From Candidatus Latescibacterota bacterium (GTDB lineage: Bacteria; Latescibacterota; Latescibacteria; Latescibacterales; Latescibacteraceae): DNA of 13,400 nucleotides. A model generated the notes under the pieces. The model did no database searches and was not told the origin of the DNA. It saw only the letters and a program-made list of their open reading frames with translations. The stretch lies in contig JABHYP010000338.1 in the NCBI GenBank assembly GCA_018656855.1, positions 1-13,400 on the forward strand. The letters run 5' to 3'. A program made the position numbers and the translations under genes. Positions 7,008 to 13,400 of this stretch are shown one piece after another (the first letter of the stretch is position 1; each line of letters begins with the position of its first letter).

Positions 7008-7775
7008 CTACATCGAAAGAAAACCGCCGTCTACATAAAGTGTGGTTCCTGTAACAAAACTCGATACATCACTGGCAAAATAAACAGCGGCGCCGGCAAA
7101 ATCTTCGGGTTTTCCCCATCGCCCAAGAGCCATTCTGCTTGTGAGATAGTCGTAACGTTCTTCGTTTTTACGTATATCCTCTGTCATATCGGTTTCACAA
7201 AATCCGGGAGCAATCCCGTTAACCCTTATGTTGTATGGTCCCCAGTCATTGGCAAGCGTCTTTATGAGCACGTGAACTGCACCTTTCGAGGATGAATAAC
7301 CTGCGACATTGTGACTGCCGTGGAAAGAAACAACCGAATCGGTTATGACAATTGATCCGCCCCGGCCCTGTTCAATCATTACACGTGCAGATAGTTGAGC
7401 AAGAATGAAAACCGACCTGACATTTACCCGGTAAATTTCATCAAAATCCTCAATCGAATGTTCATGTGCCGCTCCCCGGCGGATAATCGCGGCATTACAG
7501 AACAAGAAATCAATACCGCCGAGCTCGGAACATGTAACCTCAATAAGGTTTTTCAGGTCATCGTCCACTCCGACATCAGTCTGAACAGGAACTACCTGAC
7601 CGCCATATACGCTTAACTCGCCTGCCGCCTTTTCAAGCGATTTCATGTTTCGGGATGTAATCACAAGGTCGGCTCCCATCTCGGCAAGTCCATCAGCCAT
7701 CCCTCTGCCGAGCCCGCGGGAAGCACCGGTGATAATCCCGCGCTTACCCTTTAAGTTGAGCTTTTCTTTTATCAT
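7008..7775 (-). CDS. Short-chain dehydrogenase/reductase, NADP(H)-type, uronate cluster
   Basis: A 255-residue classical SDR (Rossmann fold), soluble and cytoplasmic. The cofactor motif TGASRGLG (17-24) is intact. S41-R42 after the second strand is typical of NADP(H) preference, unlike the NAD-type Asp of its neighbour. CNAA (93-96) replaces the usual NNAG. Catalytic candidates are N118, S147, Y160 and K164 (YSSSK), followed by IAPG and the C-terminal GRWGKPEDF and YVDGG blocks. It falls with the gluconate 5-dehydrogenase/KduD/mannonate-type SDRs, but the substrate cannot be read from sequence. As first gene ahead of the KduD-like SDR and UxaE, it could be the fructuronate-to-mannonate reductase or a second diketogluconate reductase (inference from context). 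The ATG at 7775 has only a weak AGG site, and that AGG sits inside the palindrome CCTGTACAGG. Confidence 0.85.
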   Translation of the reverse strand: MIKEKLNLKGKRGIITGASRGLGRGMADGLAEMGADLVITSRNMKSLEKAAGELSVYGGQVVPVQTDVGVDDDLKNLIEVTCSELGGIDFLFCNAAIIRRGAAHEHSIEDFDEIYRVNVRSVFILAQLSARVMIEQGRGGSIVITDSVVSFHGSHNVAGYSSSKGAVHVLIKTLANDWGPYNIRVNGIAPGFCETDMTEDIRKNEERYDYLTSRMALGRWGKPEDFAGAAVYFASDVSSFVTGTTLYVDGGFLSM

Positions 7776-7781
7776 TTTCGG

Positions 7782-7791
7782 CCTGTACAGG
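7782..7791. promoter_or_regulatory. Palindrome CCTGTACAGG over the ribosome site of the uronate operon
   Basis: A perfect 10-bp palindrome ends 6 nt upstream of the first SDR start and contains the only Shine-Dalgarno-like bases (AGG). A dimeric regulator bound here would lie about 40 nt downstream of the proposed promoter, a roadblock position. The core CTGTACAG is also found at 421-432 and 10550-10557, so chance or a wider motif are both possible. Confidence 0.3.
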
Positions 7792-7831
7792 TAATTTAAA
7801 ATGAGTGTTTTATTTATTCATTCACCAGTTC

Positions 7832-7860
7832 AATATAACGGCGAAGAGAGTCGTAGACAA
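7832..7860 (-). promoter_or_regulatory. Probable sigma-70-type promoter of the SDR-SDR-uxaE operon
   Basis: On the minus strand TTGTCT (7860-7855) and TATATT (7837-7832) are separated by exactly 17 nt, matching the -35 consensus at four and the -10 consensus at five of six positions. The start would be near 7825, about 50 nt upstream of the first SDR ATG. No terminator-like hairpin separates the three minus-strand genes, so one promoter could serve all. Confidence 0.45.
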
Positions 7861-7925
7861 TATTTTTTCTCAAATATCTACTCAGCTCACTGCATATAAA
7901 ATATTTTCACCTATATCCTTTAATA

Positions 7926-7947
7926 TTCTCTTGACAGTATAAGAGAA
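7926..7947. repeat. Operator-like inverted repeat covering a TTGACA box
   Basis: TTCTCTT (7926-7932) and AAGAGAA (7941-7947) are perfect 7-bp inverted arms around 8 nt. The dyad overlaps TTGACA at 7931-7936, which with TACATT (7954-7959, 17-nt spacer) would be a weak plus-strand promoter toward lexA. The arrangement is that of a repressor site over a -35 box. It lies in the divergent region, so it could also act on the uronate operon. Confidence 0.35.
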
Positions 7948-7990
7948 CACACATACATTGTAGTATAATGAATTACACAGAAAGGCAATT

Positions 7991-8019
7991 TTGTGAATAT
8001 TGTTCTGGAAAAATATAAA
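7991..8019 (+). promoter_or_regulatory. Probable lexA promoter
   Basis: TTGTGA (7991-7996) and TATAAA (8014-8019) are 17 nt apart. Transcription would begin near 8026, leaving a leader of about 130 nt, and the palindrome at 8033-8050 would lie immediately downstream of the start. An alternative upstream pair is TTGACA (7931-7936) with TACATT (7954-7959). Confidence 0.45.
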
Positions 8020-8032
8020 TAAAAAACATTAG

Positions 8033-8050
8033 GATTGTTGATTAACAATC
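8033..8050. promoter_or_regulatory. Candidate LexA operator upstream of lexA
   Basis: GATTGTT (8033-8039) and AACAATC (8044-8050) are perfect 7-bp inverted arms around GATT. The half-site spacing, TTGTT-N4-AACAA, is that of SOS boxes in several non-enterobacterial phyla (for example TGTTC-N4-GAACA types), and the location just past the proposed start would allow autoregulation. The assignment to LexA is inference from position and symmetry. No second copy was seen in this window. Confidence 0.4.
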
Positions 8051-8154
8051 GGGCAAATTATTATCAGTTAAATAAAAAGAGCAGAATATATTAAAGGTCG
8101 AACTAAAAAACAAACGCATATATTATTAAGTCCACAAAAAGAAAGGATTTAAAA

Positions 8155-8754
8155 ATGAAACTAAGCCTTACCGACCGTCAGGCTGCCATTCTGGGATTCA
8201 TCAAAGTTTTCGCCCGTGATCATGGTTATCCGCCAACTATTCCCGAGATTCAGGAGGAATTTAATATTAAATCACCCAACGGTGTCAACAACCACATCAA
8301 GGCACTCACCCGCAAAGGATATATCAAACGTGATTCTTCACGTGCACGCGCCTTAAATATTATAGGTATGCACGAGGGAATCCCGGTTCTAGGACGTGTG
8401 GCAGCGGGTTCACCCATACTTGCAGAGCAAAATCTGGAGGGACATTTTACACTAAAAGACCTATACCGTGCTTCCGAGGACGTGTTCATGTTACATGTCC
8501 AGGGCAATAGTATGATTAACGCAGGAATCCTTGACGGCGATTATGTTCTGGTCAGGATACAGCTCGCTGTCGAACAGGGTGAGATAGGGGTTGCCATAAT
8601 CAACGGCGAAGCCACCGTTAAGCGCATCTATGCGGACGGCAATATAGTCAAACTAGTTCCTGAAAATGATGCAATGAAGCCTATCAATGTAATGGAAAAC
8701 GACCCGAATTTCTGTATCGGCGGCAAGGTAATCGGTGTTGTCCGTCAAATGTAA
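8155..8754 (+). CDS. lexA: LexA SOS-response repressor
   Basis: A full-length 199-residue LexA (E. coli 202). Residues 1-70 form the winged helix-turn-helix DNA-binding domain, and 75-199 the S24 self-cleaving domain. The cleavage bond A84-G85 (GRVAAG), the nucleophile S119 (GNSM, where GDSM or GMSM is common) and the general base K156 (ATVKR) sit at the same positions as in E. coli, so RecA-stimulated autocleavage should be intact. The recognition helix reads SPNGVNNH (40-47), against SPNAAEEH in E. coli: the DNA-contacting pair Glu-Glu is Asn-Asn, so a different operator is expected. The ribosome site AAAGGA (8142-8147) lies 7 nt before the ATG. The gene is divergent from the uronate operon and has no recA, imu or dinB partner in the window. 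It represses DNA-repair genes and itself in this family. Confidence 0.95.
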   Translation: MKLSLTDRQAAILGFIKVFARDHGYPPTIPEIQEEFNIKSPNGVNNHIKALTRKGYIKRDSSRARALNIIGMHEGIPVLGRVAAGSPILAEQNLEGHFTLKDLYRASEDVFMLHVQGNSMINAGILDGDYVLVRIQLAVEQGEIGVAIINGEATVKRIYADGNIVKLVPENDAMKPINVMENDPNFCIGGKVIGVVRQM

Positions 8755-8877
8755 AAAACCCTAATAATATCGTTTCCAGTTGATTTTAACAATTTTTTAT
8801 GAAAATTTAACCATAGTATCGCTTTCTTAACGGTATTGAGAAGTATTAAAATATTGACTACCCGGAAATTATAAACC

Positions 8878-9861
8878 ATGAATAACTGGTATATGGCCTG
8901 TAATCGCGCTTCTTTAATCATCGGAGGGAAAATACCGGAGGTATACCGTTCGAGAACGTTTTCGGGAATTCTCGGTGATATAAAAGCGCTTTCACCCAAA
9001 AAAGCTCTCTCACTCATCAATCGTAAAAAAGGCCTGGGACTTCAGTACGCTTATCTATATCTCACCTGTGGAATTGACAATGGACGCGGGGACCAGACCT
9101 GTGCAGCCGAAGCCCTCACCTACCTACTGAAGAAGAAAAGAAATAACATCGTCAGAGGAAATGTCCTTGATGTGGGCTGTGCAGTGGGAGTTGCCGCCGG
9201 AGTTCTGGGCATTGAAAAGATAATCGGTTTCGACCTCTTTTACGACCTTCTCTATACCGCAAGAATTGTTGATTCATTCTCCGGTGCAAATCATTCCTAT
9301 ATCACTGCCGATATGACAAAAACATGGCCGTTTGAAAGGTGTTTCGATACAGTCTTATGCGGACTTGTGTGTCATCATCTGAAAGAACAGCCGGATTTAA
9401 TTACGTTTTTTTCGGAGGCGAACCGTGTTCTAAAACCCGGCGGTTCGCTTGTGATAACTCTTCCATCCGGAACTGTCTCAACTCTGCCACAAATGTCAAA
9501 ACTTGTGGAGGCATTAGAAACATTCGGATTCCTTGTAGATCAAAACCTTTCAGGAATGGCGCTTTCCACCGACAGCAGTCTTTCTCTTTTCTGGATGTTT
9601 GTTATTATTGCGCGGAAAGAATCAGATAATGCAGCGGATGTATTTATCGATCCTGATTTCGGTTTTCATGTGTACAGAACACCGGTATCAAGGGAAGAAA
9701 AAGGGGTACATGCAAGAGAGACCGCAGCCAGACAGCGTCTGGTGAAACATGAAGCTTTCACCCTGATGAGCATTGAAGAACTGAACGAGAAAATTCCGGA
9801 AAAGGTTTTGATTTTTGAAAATGTTTGCGAACTTATGCCGGTCTCAAAAAATCCAGAGTAA
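8878..9861 (+). CDS. Class I SAM-dependent methyltransferase, substrate unknown
   Basis: A 327-residue soluble protein with one Rossmann-type methyltransferase domain at about 94-247. Motif I is NVLDVGCAVGVAAG (95-108); D98, G100 and G104 are kept and Ala replaces the middle Gly, a tolerated variant. The acidic ribose-binding residue is D119 (GFDL), D145 lies in the TAD motif, and VLKPGGSLVIT (184-194) is the post-III strand. About 90 residues precede and 80 follow the domain without a recognised fold. The long N-terminal extension and the GLVCHHL segment (162-168) resemble methyltransferases of small-molecule or quinone type, but the substrate cannot be named. There is no good Shine-Dalgarno site before ATG 8878; ATG 8893 is an alternative. 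It lies 123 nt after lexA on the same strand and converges on the next gene with 8 nt between stops. Confidence 0.8.
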   Translation: MNNWYMACNRASLIIGGKIPEVYRSRTFSGILGDIKALSPKKALSLINRKKGLGLQYAYLYLTCGIDNGRGDQTCAAEALTYLLKKKRNNIVRGNVLDVGCAVGVAAGVLGIEKIIGFDLFYDLLYTARIVDSFSGANHSYITADMTKTWPFERCFDTVLCGLVCHHLKEQPDLITFFSEANRVLKPGGSLVITLPSGTVSTLPQMSKLVEALETFGFLVDQNLSGMALSTDSSLSLFWMFVIIARKESDNAADVFIDPDFGFHVYRTPVSREEKGVHARETAARQRLVKHEAFTLMSIEELNEKIPEKVLIFENVCELMPVSKNPE

Positions 9862-9869
9862 GTAAGCCG

Positions 9870-11153
9870 TTATTTATTCAATCTCACTACTGCAATAACA
9901 GGCTTATGATCAGAACCTGCAGCATCATTTACAATACGGGATGACACAACATCAAAATGCCTACTTGTAAAAATATGGTCAATTCTTATAAAGTCCCTTG
10001 CGATAACGCTTTGAACCGGCAAGTTTCTCATTACTTCCTTAATTGATGATTCTCCAAATGTATCGCCAGTGCCCCATCCTTTCATAGAATAAGCATTATT
10101 ATAATGTTTAGCGAAAAGATTGTATACTCTGCTGTTCGGGGTATCGTTGAAATCCCCGCAGATGATGGTTGGATCGCGTAACTGCTCCATATAGTCGTTA
10201 AGAAACTTAGCCTGCCTGAATTTTTTTTCGTCTTTAGCTCTTTCAAATACTGAAAGGTTAAATATTTTTTTTCCTGCCGCCGGAGAAAAGCCGTTGACAT
10301 CCTCAATATCTGGCCCTGCCCGTGTGAGATGGACGTTAACAATGTTAATCTTTTTCCCCTCTGCATTTACTTCAGCAATAACGAAGTCGATAAAATCAAA
10401 CTCGCTGCTGCGTTTAAACGTAATCGGATAACGGGAAAGTATCAGTTCGCCGGTTCTCCAGCTGTTTTTATCCCTGTTTGATGCCGAGTAGGGGTAAAGG
10501 TCCGTAAGTTTCTGTGCAAAAATAGCAGGATCGCTTCTCGGATTATATTCTGTACAGCATACCACATCAGGTTGCTCCCGGCGAATGGTTTCGATCGCTT
10601 TAAGGCGGTTTAAAGTACCGGCGTTCCCTAAAATATTGTATGTCATTATTTTTATGTCAGTTTCTTCCCCTTGGCTGCCGAAGGATGGCACCATCTGCCA
10701 CCCGTAATACCCTGTAGTTACAACTATAATGATAAATATGGGCGTTACGCTGAAGAGGTTCAAGCGGTTTATAAGATGTTTCATCGTACTCAGGCTGAAA
10801 AAAGCGAGCGGGAGAAAGAGAAACCTGAAAGCGGTGTTCGGAAAGAAAATAACAAACAATACTGCGGCAGATACAGCAATAATACTTTTAATCAATACGG
10901 TGACTTTTAATATGTTTGCTGCTTTTGATAAGACAAGCCATTTTACCGCTGATGCCCAGATAACTATCCCGAAAGGTATCCATACAAGGTTCGATAAAAA
11001 GCTCGCCAAAATCCTCAGAATTGCTGCATCTTCAGGTGTCAAACGGGCAAAGAACCAGACAAAAAGAAGCGCTCCGGCATAAAACCAGAGTATGATTGAA
11101 ACCGAAGCGGTTCCCCATCCTTTATATGAAGAAGTATGCCCGTTTTGCATCAC
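9870..11153 (-). CDS. Membrane-anchored endonuclease/exonuclease/phosphatase family protein
   Basis: A 427-residue protein with an N-terminal membrane part and a C-terminal EEP (exonuclease III/DNase I/sphingomyelinase) domain. Hydrophobic segments lie at about 17-37, 52-73, 85-121 (probably two) and 138-153. The domain from about 166 carries the hallmark sites: N173 (TYNILG), E202 (CTEY), H275 (NVHL), D334 and N336 (GDFND), D392-H393 (IDHIF) and S414-D415-H416 (SDHKP), so it should be an active Mg-dependent phosphodiesterase or phosphatase. Topology suggests the domain faces the periplasm or outside (inference); similar proteins act on lipids, nucleic acids or phosphoesters. GTG at 11153 and ATG at 11150 are adjacent starts with only weak ribosome sites. 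It follows pheT by 50 nt on the same strand without a terminator, so co-transcription is likely, although no functional link is evident. Confidence 0.85.
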   Translation of the reverse strand: MMQNGHTSSYKGWGTASVSIILWFYAGALLFVWFFARLTPEDAAILRILASFLSNLVWIPFGIVIWASAVKWLVLSKAANILKVTVLIKSIIAVSAAVLFVIFFPNTAFRFLFLPLAFFSLSTMKHLINRLNLFSVTPIFIIIVVTTGYYGWQMVPSFGSQGEETDIKIMTYNILGNAGTLNRLKAIETIRREQPDVVCCTEYNPRSDPAIFAQKLTDLYPYSASNRDKNSWRTGELILSRYPITFKRSSEFDFIDFVIAEVNAEGKKINIVNVHLTRAGPDIEDVNGFSPAAGKKIFNLSVFERAKDEKKFRQAKFLNDYMEQLRDPTIICGDFNDTPNSRVYNLFAKHYNNAYSMKGWGTGDTFGESSIKEVMRNLPVQSVIARDFIRIDHIFTSRHFDVVSSRIVNDAAGSDHKPVIAVVRLNK

Positions 11154-11203
11154 GGATAAATCTCGTTTTAAAGTAACATTGTAAACATTTTATTAACAGG
11201 GGA

Positions 11204-13400
11204 TTATCTTAGCTCAAGACCATGTTTATTGAGATAGGAAAGGAAAACGCTTCGAAAATCAGTAAGATCGTCTCCGGTTAGAGTCCGTTCCCTGAGTCCC
11301 AGCCAAAAACGGAATGTGTAGCTTGCTTTATTTTCCGGCAATCCTTTTCCCTTAAAGCAGTACTGAAACTTCATCCGTCTCAGAATCGGATGGGAATATT
11401 GCTCCAGTATTTCAGCCAGTCCGGTATAGGAAGATGCTAAATCCGCAAGTATTGAAAAATCCATCCATGAACCGGGGAACACAGGAATCGCATCGTATTT
11501 AGCCTGTGGAAAGGTATGCCCTTTCAACTCATCTATATTAAACTCAAACCATACAACCTGTGTGCCTTTTTCATAAACATCACATATCTTTCCGGTAAGG
11601 CAGCCCAGGAAACCTATAGATTTCCCATTGAGCATAATATCCATGCTGGAACCGGCAGCATACCACGGTCTGGATGTATTTTTTGAAACTGCAAACGTAC
11701 AGTTTCCGGCGCCTGTTACAGCAAACAACTCTTCTATCGTTCCTTTAATCGAAAGAAAAATGTCCTGGAGACTTCCCAGTTTCTCAGATTGATATCCGAT
11801 CCCCGCGAGATTCACAATCTGTTTACATCCATTCTCTTCGTTCAGGAAGACATTTCCAATTTCATATAGGAAAAATCTGTCCCTGTGAGTAGAATTGGCC
11901 TCAATAAGCGCAAGAAGGTTCGGCATTATTTCCAGGCGCATACGGGTATTGTTTTCGGAGGCTGGATTCTTCAGCTTCAGGGTTTCTCCCGGCTCATATC
12001 CGATACGCTTTAGCCAGTTATCATCATACCAGCTATAGGTATGCACCTCGTTGAAGCCTTTCGCCAGACTTAAATAACGTCTAATTTTGTGATGTTTCTG
12101 AAGTTCGGTGTTGAAATCGTACCTGCGCAGCTCCACATCAGGCATTGAAGGAGTAATATTACCGTATCCGTAAATACGCGCAACCTCCTCAACAATATCA
12201 TTTGGAATTGATATATCACGCACACTCCTATGACGCGGTATGGTCAGGCGGAGATCATCGTTTTCCAAACTTGCTCCGAAACCGAGTGACTCAAGGATAC
12301 TGACTATACTCTCCTGCGGAATATCCATTCCTATTGTGTTGTTAATATAGCTCTTCTTCATTGATAAATTTCTTTGCTCTTCCCCTGTGTTTCCACCGCA
12401 TGTTAACTGCGACCGTATCCTGAGTTTTTGTCCCGCATCACGTAAAAGCTTTACAAACCGTTTAATCGACAGAATCATATTGTATGGCGGCTGACCCTTT
12501 TCAAATCGCAGGCTCGCGTCTGTTCTCAATCCGATCCGAGCAGATGTCTTACGAATTCTAGCGGGATTAAAATTTGCGCTTTCAAGGAGAATCCTGGATG
12601 TATCTTCCTTTATTTCCGTTTCCTCTCCGCCCATGATTCCGGCGATAGCGATTTGACCGGTATGATCCTTAATCATGAGATCCTCGGGAATCATAGAACG
12701 ATCGGCACTGTCAAGCGTAGTGAATTTCCCTTTACTCCCGAAAGGAGCGACAATAATGTCTTTCACCTTTTCTCCGTCAAAAGCGTGCATAGGCTGGCCG
12801 AGTTCGCACATAATGTAATTTGTGAGGTCTACAAGAAGATTTATCGGACGCAGTCCTGTTGCAAGCAGGCGATACTGAATACTGATAGGTGAAAATGCCG
12901 GCGCAAGACCGTCGATATCAAGGCAGGCATATCCGGGACAATCTTCGAGGTTTTCGATTCTCAAAGGAAATACATCGAGCTTTTTCCATTCCGAGGAATC
13001 GGCGGTTTCAAGCGGTTTCAGGGCACACCCGAAAATAGCCGCCAGTTCACGCGCAAAACCGTAGTGCCCCCAGAGGTCCGGACGGTGAGTGATGCTCTTA
13101 TTGTCTATCTCGATCACATAATCCGTTTCGGGAACGATATTCGCGATTTTAGTACCGGCGGACAAAGTATCCGAAAAAGACAGAATACCGATATGAAAAT
13201 CGCCCCACCCCAGTTCCCGCGGGCTACATAGAATACCATAGCTTATTCTATCATAGACTTTTTGCTCTTTAACGGTCACACCTTCGGCAATCACAGTTCC
13301 GGGAACGGCGAAAGCCGATTTCATACCTACCATAACATTCGGCGCACCGCAAACTGTTTTCAGAGTTTCGCTGCCCAGGTTTACGGTAACATAATTTATA
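11204..13400 (-). CDS. pheT: Phenylalanyl-tRNA synthetase beta subunit, 5' end outside window
   Basis: PheT pairs with PheS in an (alpha-beta)2 enzyme that charges tRNA-Phe. 731 residues are visible and the frame runs open past the right edge, so the Met at 13333 is internal: upstream codons encode VCGAPNV, a conserved piece of the N-terminal tRNA-binding (OB) domain. Family length near 790-800 implies some 40-60 residues are missing. In order: OB domain; B3/B4 editing domain with DLTNYI.CELGQPMHAFD and AIAGIMGGEETEI; B5 domain around VEEVARIYGYGNITPSMP; the catalytic-like core with LKNPASENNTRMR; and a C-terminal FDX-ACB anticodon-binding domain (PVFPGSWMDFSIL to the end), which is complete. 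The B3/B4 approach reads NKSITHRPDLWGHYGFAREL, a variant seen outside the E. coli-like group. pheS would be expected just beyond the edge. Confidence 0.95.
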   Translation of the reverse strand, partial: INYVTVNLGSETLKTVCGAPNVMVGMKSAFAVPGTVIAEGVTVKEQKVYDRISYGILCSPRELGWGDFHIGILSFSDTLSAGTKIANIVPETDYVIEIDNKSITHRPDLWGHYGFARELAAIFGCALKPLETADSSEWKKLDVFPLRIENLEDCPGYACLDIDGLAPAFSPISIQYRLLATGLRPINLLVDLTNYIMCELGQPMHAFDGEKVKDIIVAPFGSKGKFTTLDSADRSMIPEDLMIKDHTGQIAIAGIMGGEETEIKEDTSRILLESANFNPARIRKTSARIGLRTDASLRFEKGQPPYNMILSIKRFVKLLRDAGQKLRIRSQLTCGGNTGEEQRNLSMKKSYINNTIGMDIPQESIVSILESLGFGASLENDDLRLTIPRHRSVRDISIPNDIVEEVARIYGYGNITPSMPDVELRRYDFNTELQKHHKIRRYLSLAKGFNEVHTYSWYDDNWLKRIGYEPGETLKLKNPASENNTRMRLEIMPNLLALIEANSTHRDRFFLYEIGNVFLNEENGCKQIVNLAGIGYQSEKLGSLQDIFLSIKGTIEELFAVTGAGNCTFAVSKNTSRPWYAAGSSMDIMLNGKSIGFLGCLTGKICDVYEKGTQVVWFEFNIDELKGHTFPQAKYDAIPVFPGSWMDFSILADLASSYTGLAEILEQYSHPILRRMKFQYCFKGKGLPENKASYTFRFWLGLRERTLTGDDLTDFRSVFLSYLNKHGLELR

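Larger units (their letters stand above)
7776..8154. other. Divergent intergenic region between uronate operon and lexA
   Basis: A 379-nt gap holding the promoter candidates, palindromes and inverted repeats listed separately. Beyond those, a minus-strand frame without stops from 7906 to a TAA at 7814-7816 encodes 30 codons ending in YDSLRRYIELVNE, which looks protein-like but has no good start and overlaps the proposed operon promoter. The remainder (7950-8030, 8051-8140) is AT-rich with no feature I can support. Confidence 0.6.

Noticed and set aside
13331..13333. Met codon as the pheT start
   Set aside because: Upstream in-frame codons to the window edge encode the conserved VCGAPNV segment, so the gene begins outside the window.
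1..13400. CRISPR array, tRNA, rRNA, insertion sequence or phage genes
   Set aside because: No regularly spaced repeats, no cloverleaf or rRNA signature, no transposase or integrase motifs and no terminal inverted repeats were seen on either strand.

Overview
The window looks like a chromosomal segment of an uncultured or little-studied Gram-negative-type bacterium of moderate GC, with markedly AT-rich spacers. The signs are housekeeping genes of bacterial type (pheT, lexA), good Shine-Dalgarno sites, a very large secreted Asp/Thr/Ala-rich surface protein, and a hexuronate (pectin-sugar) catabolic cluster. A lineage in or near the Fibrobacteres-Chlorobi-Bacteroidetes neighbourhood or a candidate phylum such as Latescibacteria would fit. 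That placement is inference from gene content and style, not something the sequence proves.

Layout, left to right. (1) 1-3259, minus strand: the first 1086 residues of a secreted multidomain surface protein whose 3' end lies outside the window. (2) 3260-4471: a 1.2 kb AT-rich gap without a convincing ordinary gene. It holds a compact GC-rich, foldable RNA-like island (about 3592-3667), a long inverted repeat, a six-codon leader-like ORF with a strong Shine-Dalgarno site, and a hairpin plus T-tract, all oriented toward the surface protein gene. (3) 4472-7775, minus strand: two short-chain dehydrogenases (the second-transcribed one KduD-like) followed by a tagaturonate epimerase (UxaE family), probably one operon with a promoter near 7832-7860. 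(4) 7776-8154: a divergent regulatory gap with several inverted repeats. (5) 8155-8754, plus strand: lexA, with a promoter and a perfect TTGTT-N4-AACAA-type palindrome upstream. (6) 8878-9861, plus strand: a SAM-dependent methyltransferase. (7) 9870-11153, minus strand: a membrane-anchored endonuclease/exonuclease/phosphatase family protein, converging on the methyltransferase gene. (8) 11204-13400, minus strand: pheT, lacking only its N-terminal codons, which lie beyond the right edge.

How the genes fit together. UxaE interconverts D-tagaturonate and D-fructuronate. A KduD-type enzyme yields 2-keto-3-deoxygluconate from 2,5-diketo-3-deoxygluconate. The second SDR could reduce fructuronate to mannonate. 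The trio therefore covers steps of galacturonate/unsaturated-uronate (pectin) catabolism. The two SDRs carry different cofactor signatures, an acidic residue (NAD type) against Ser-Arg (NADP type). LexA is the SOS repressor; its core is canonical but its recognition helix differs from E. coli. The best candidates for something undescribed are the structured leader region in front of the surface protein, the LexA/operator pair, and the Gly-to-Phe change in the nucleotide-binding motif of the KduD-like enzyme.
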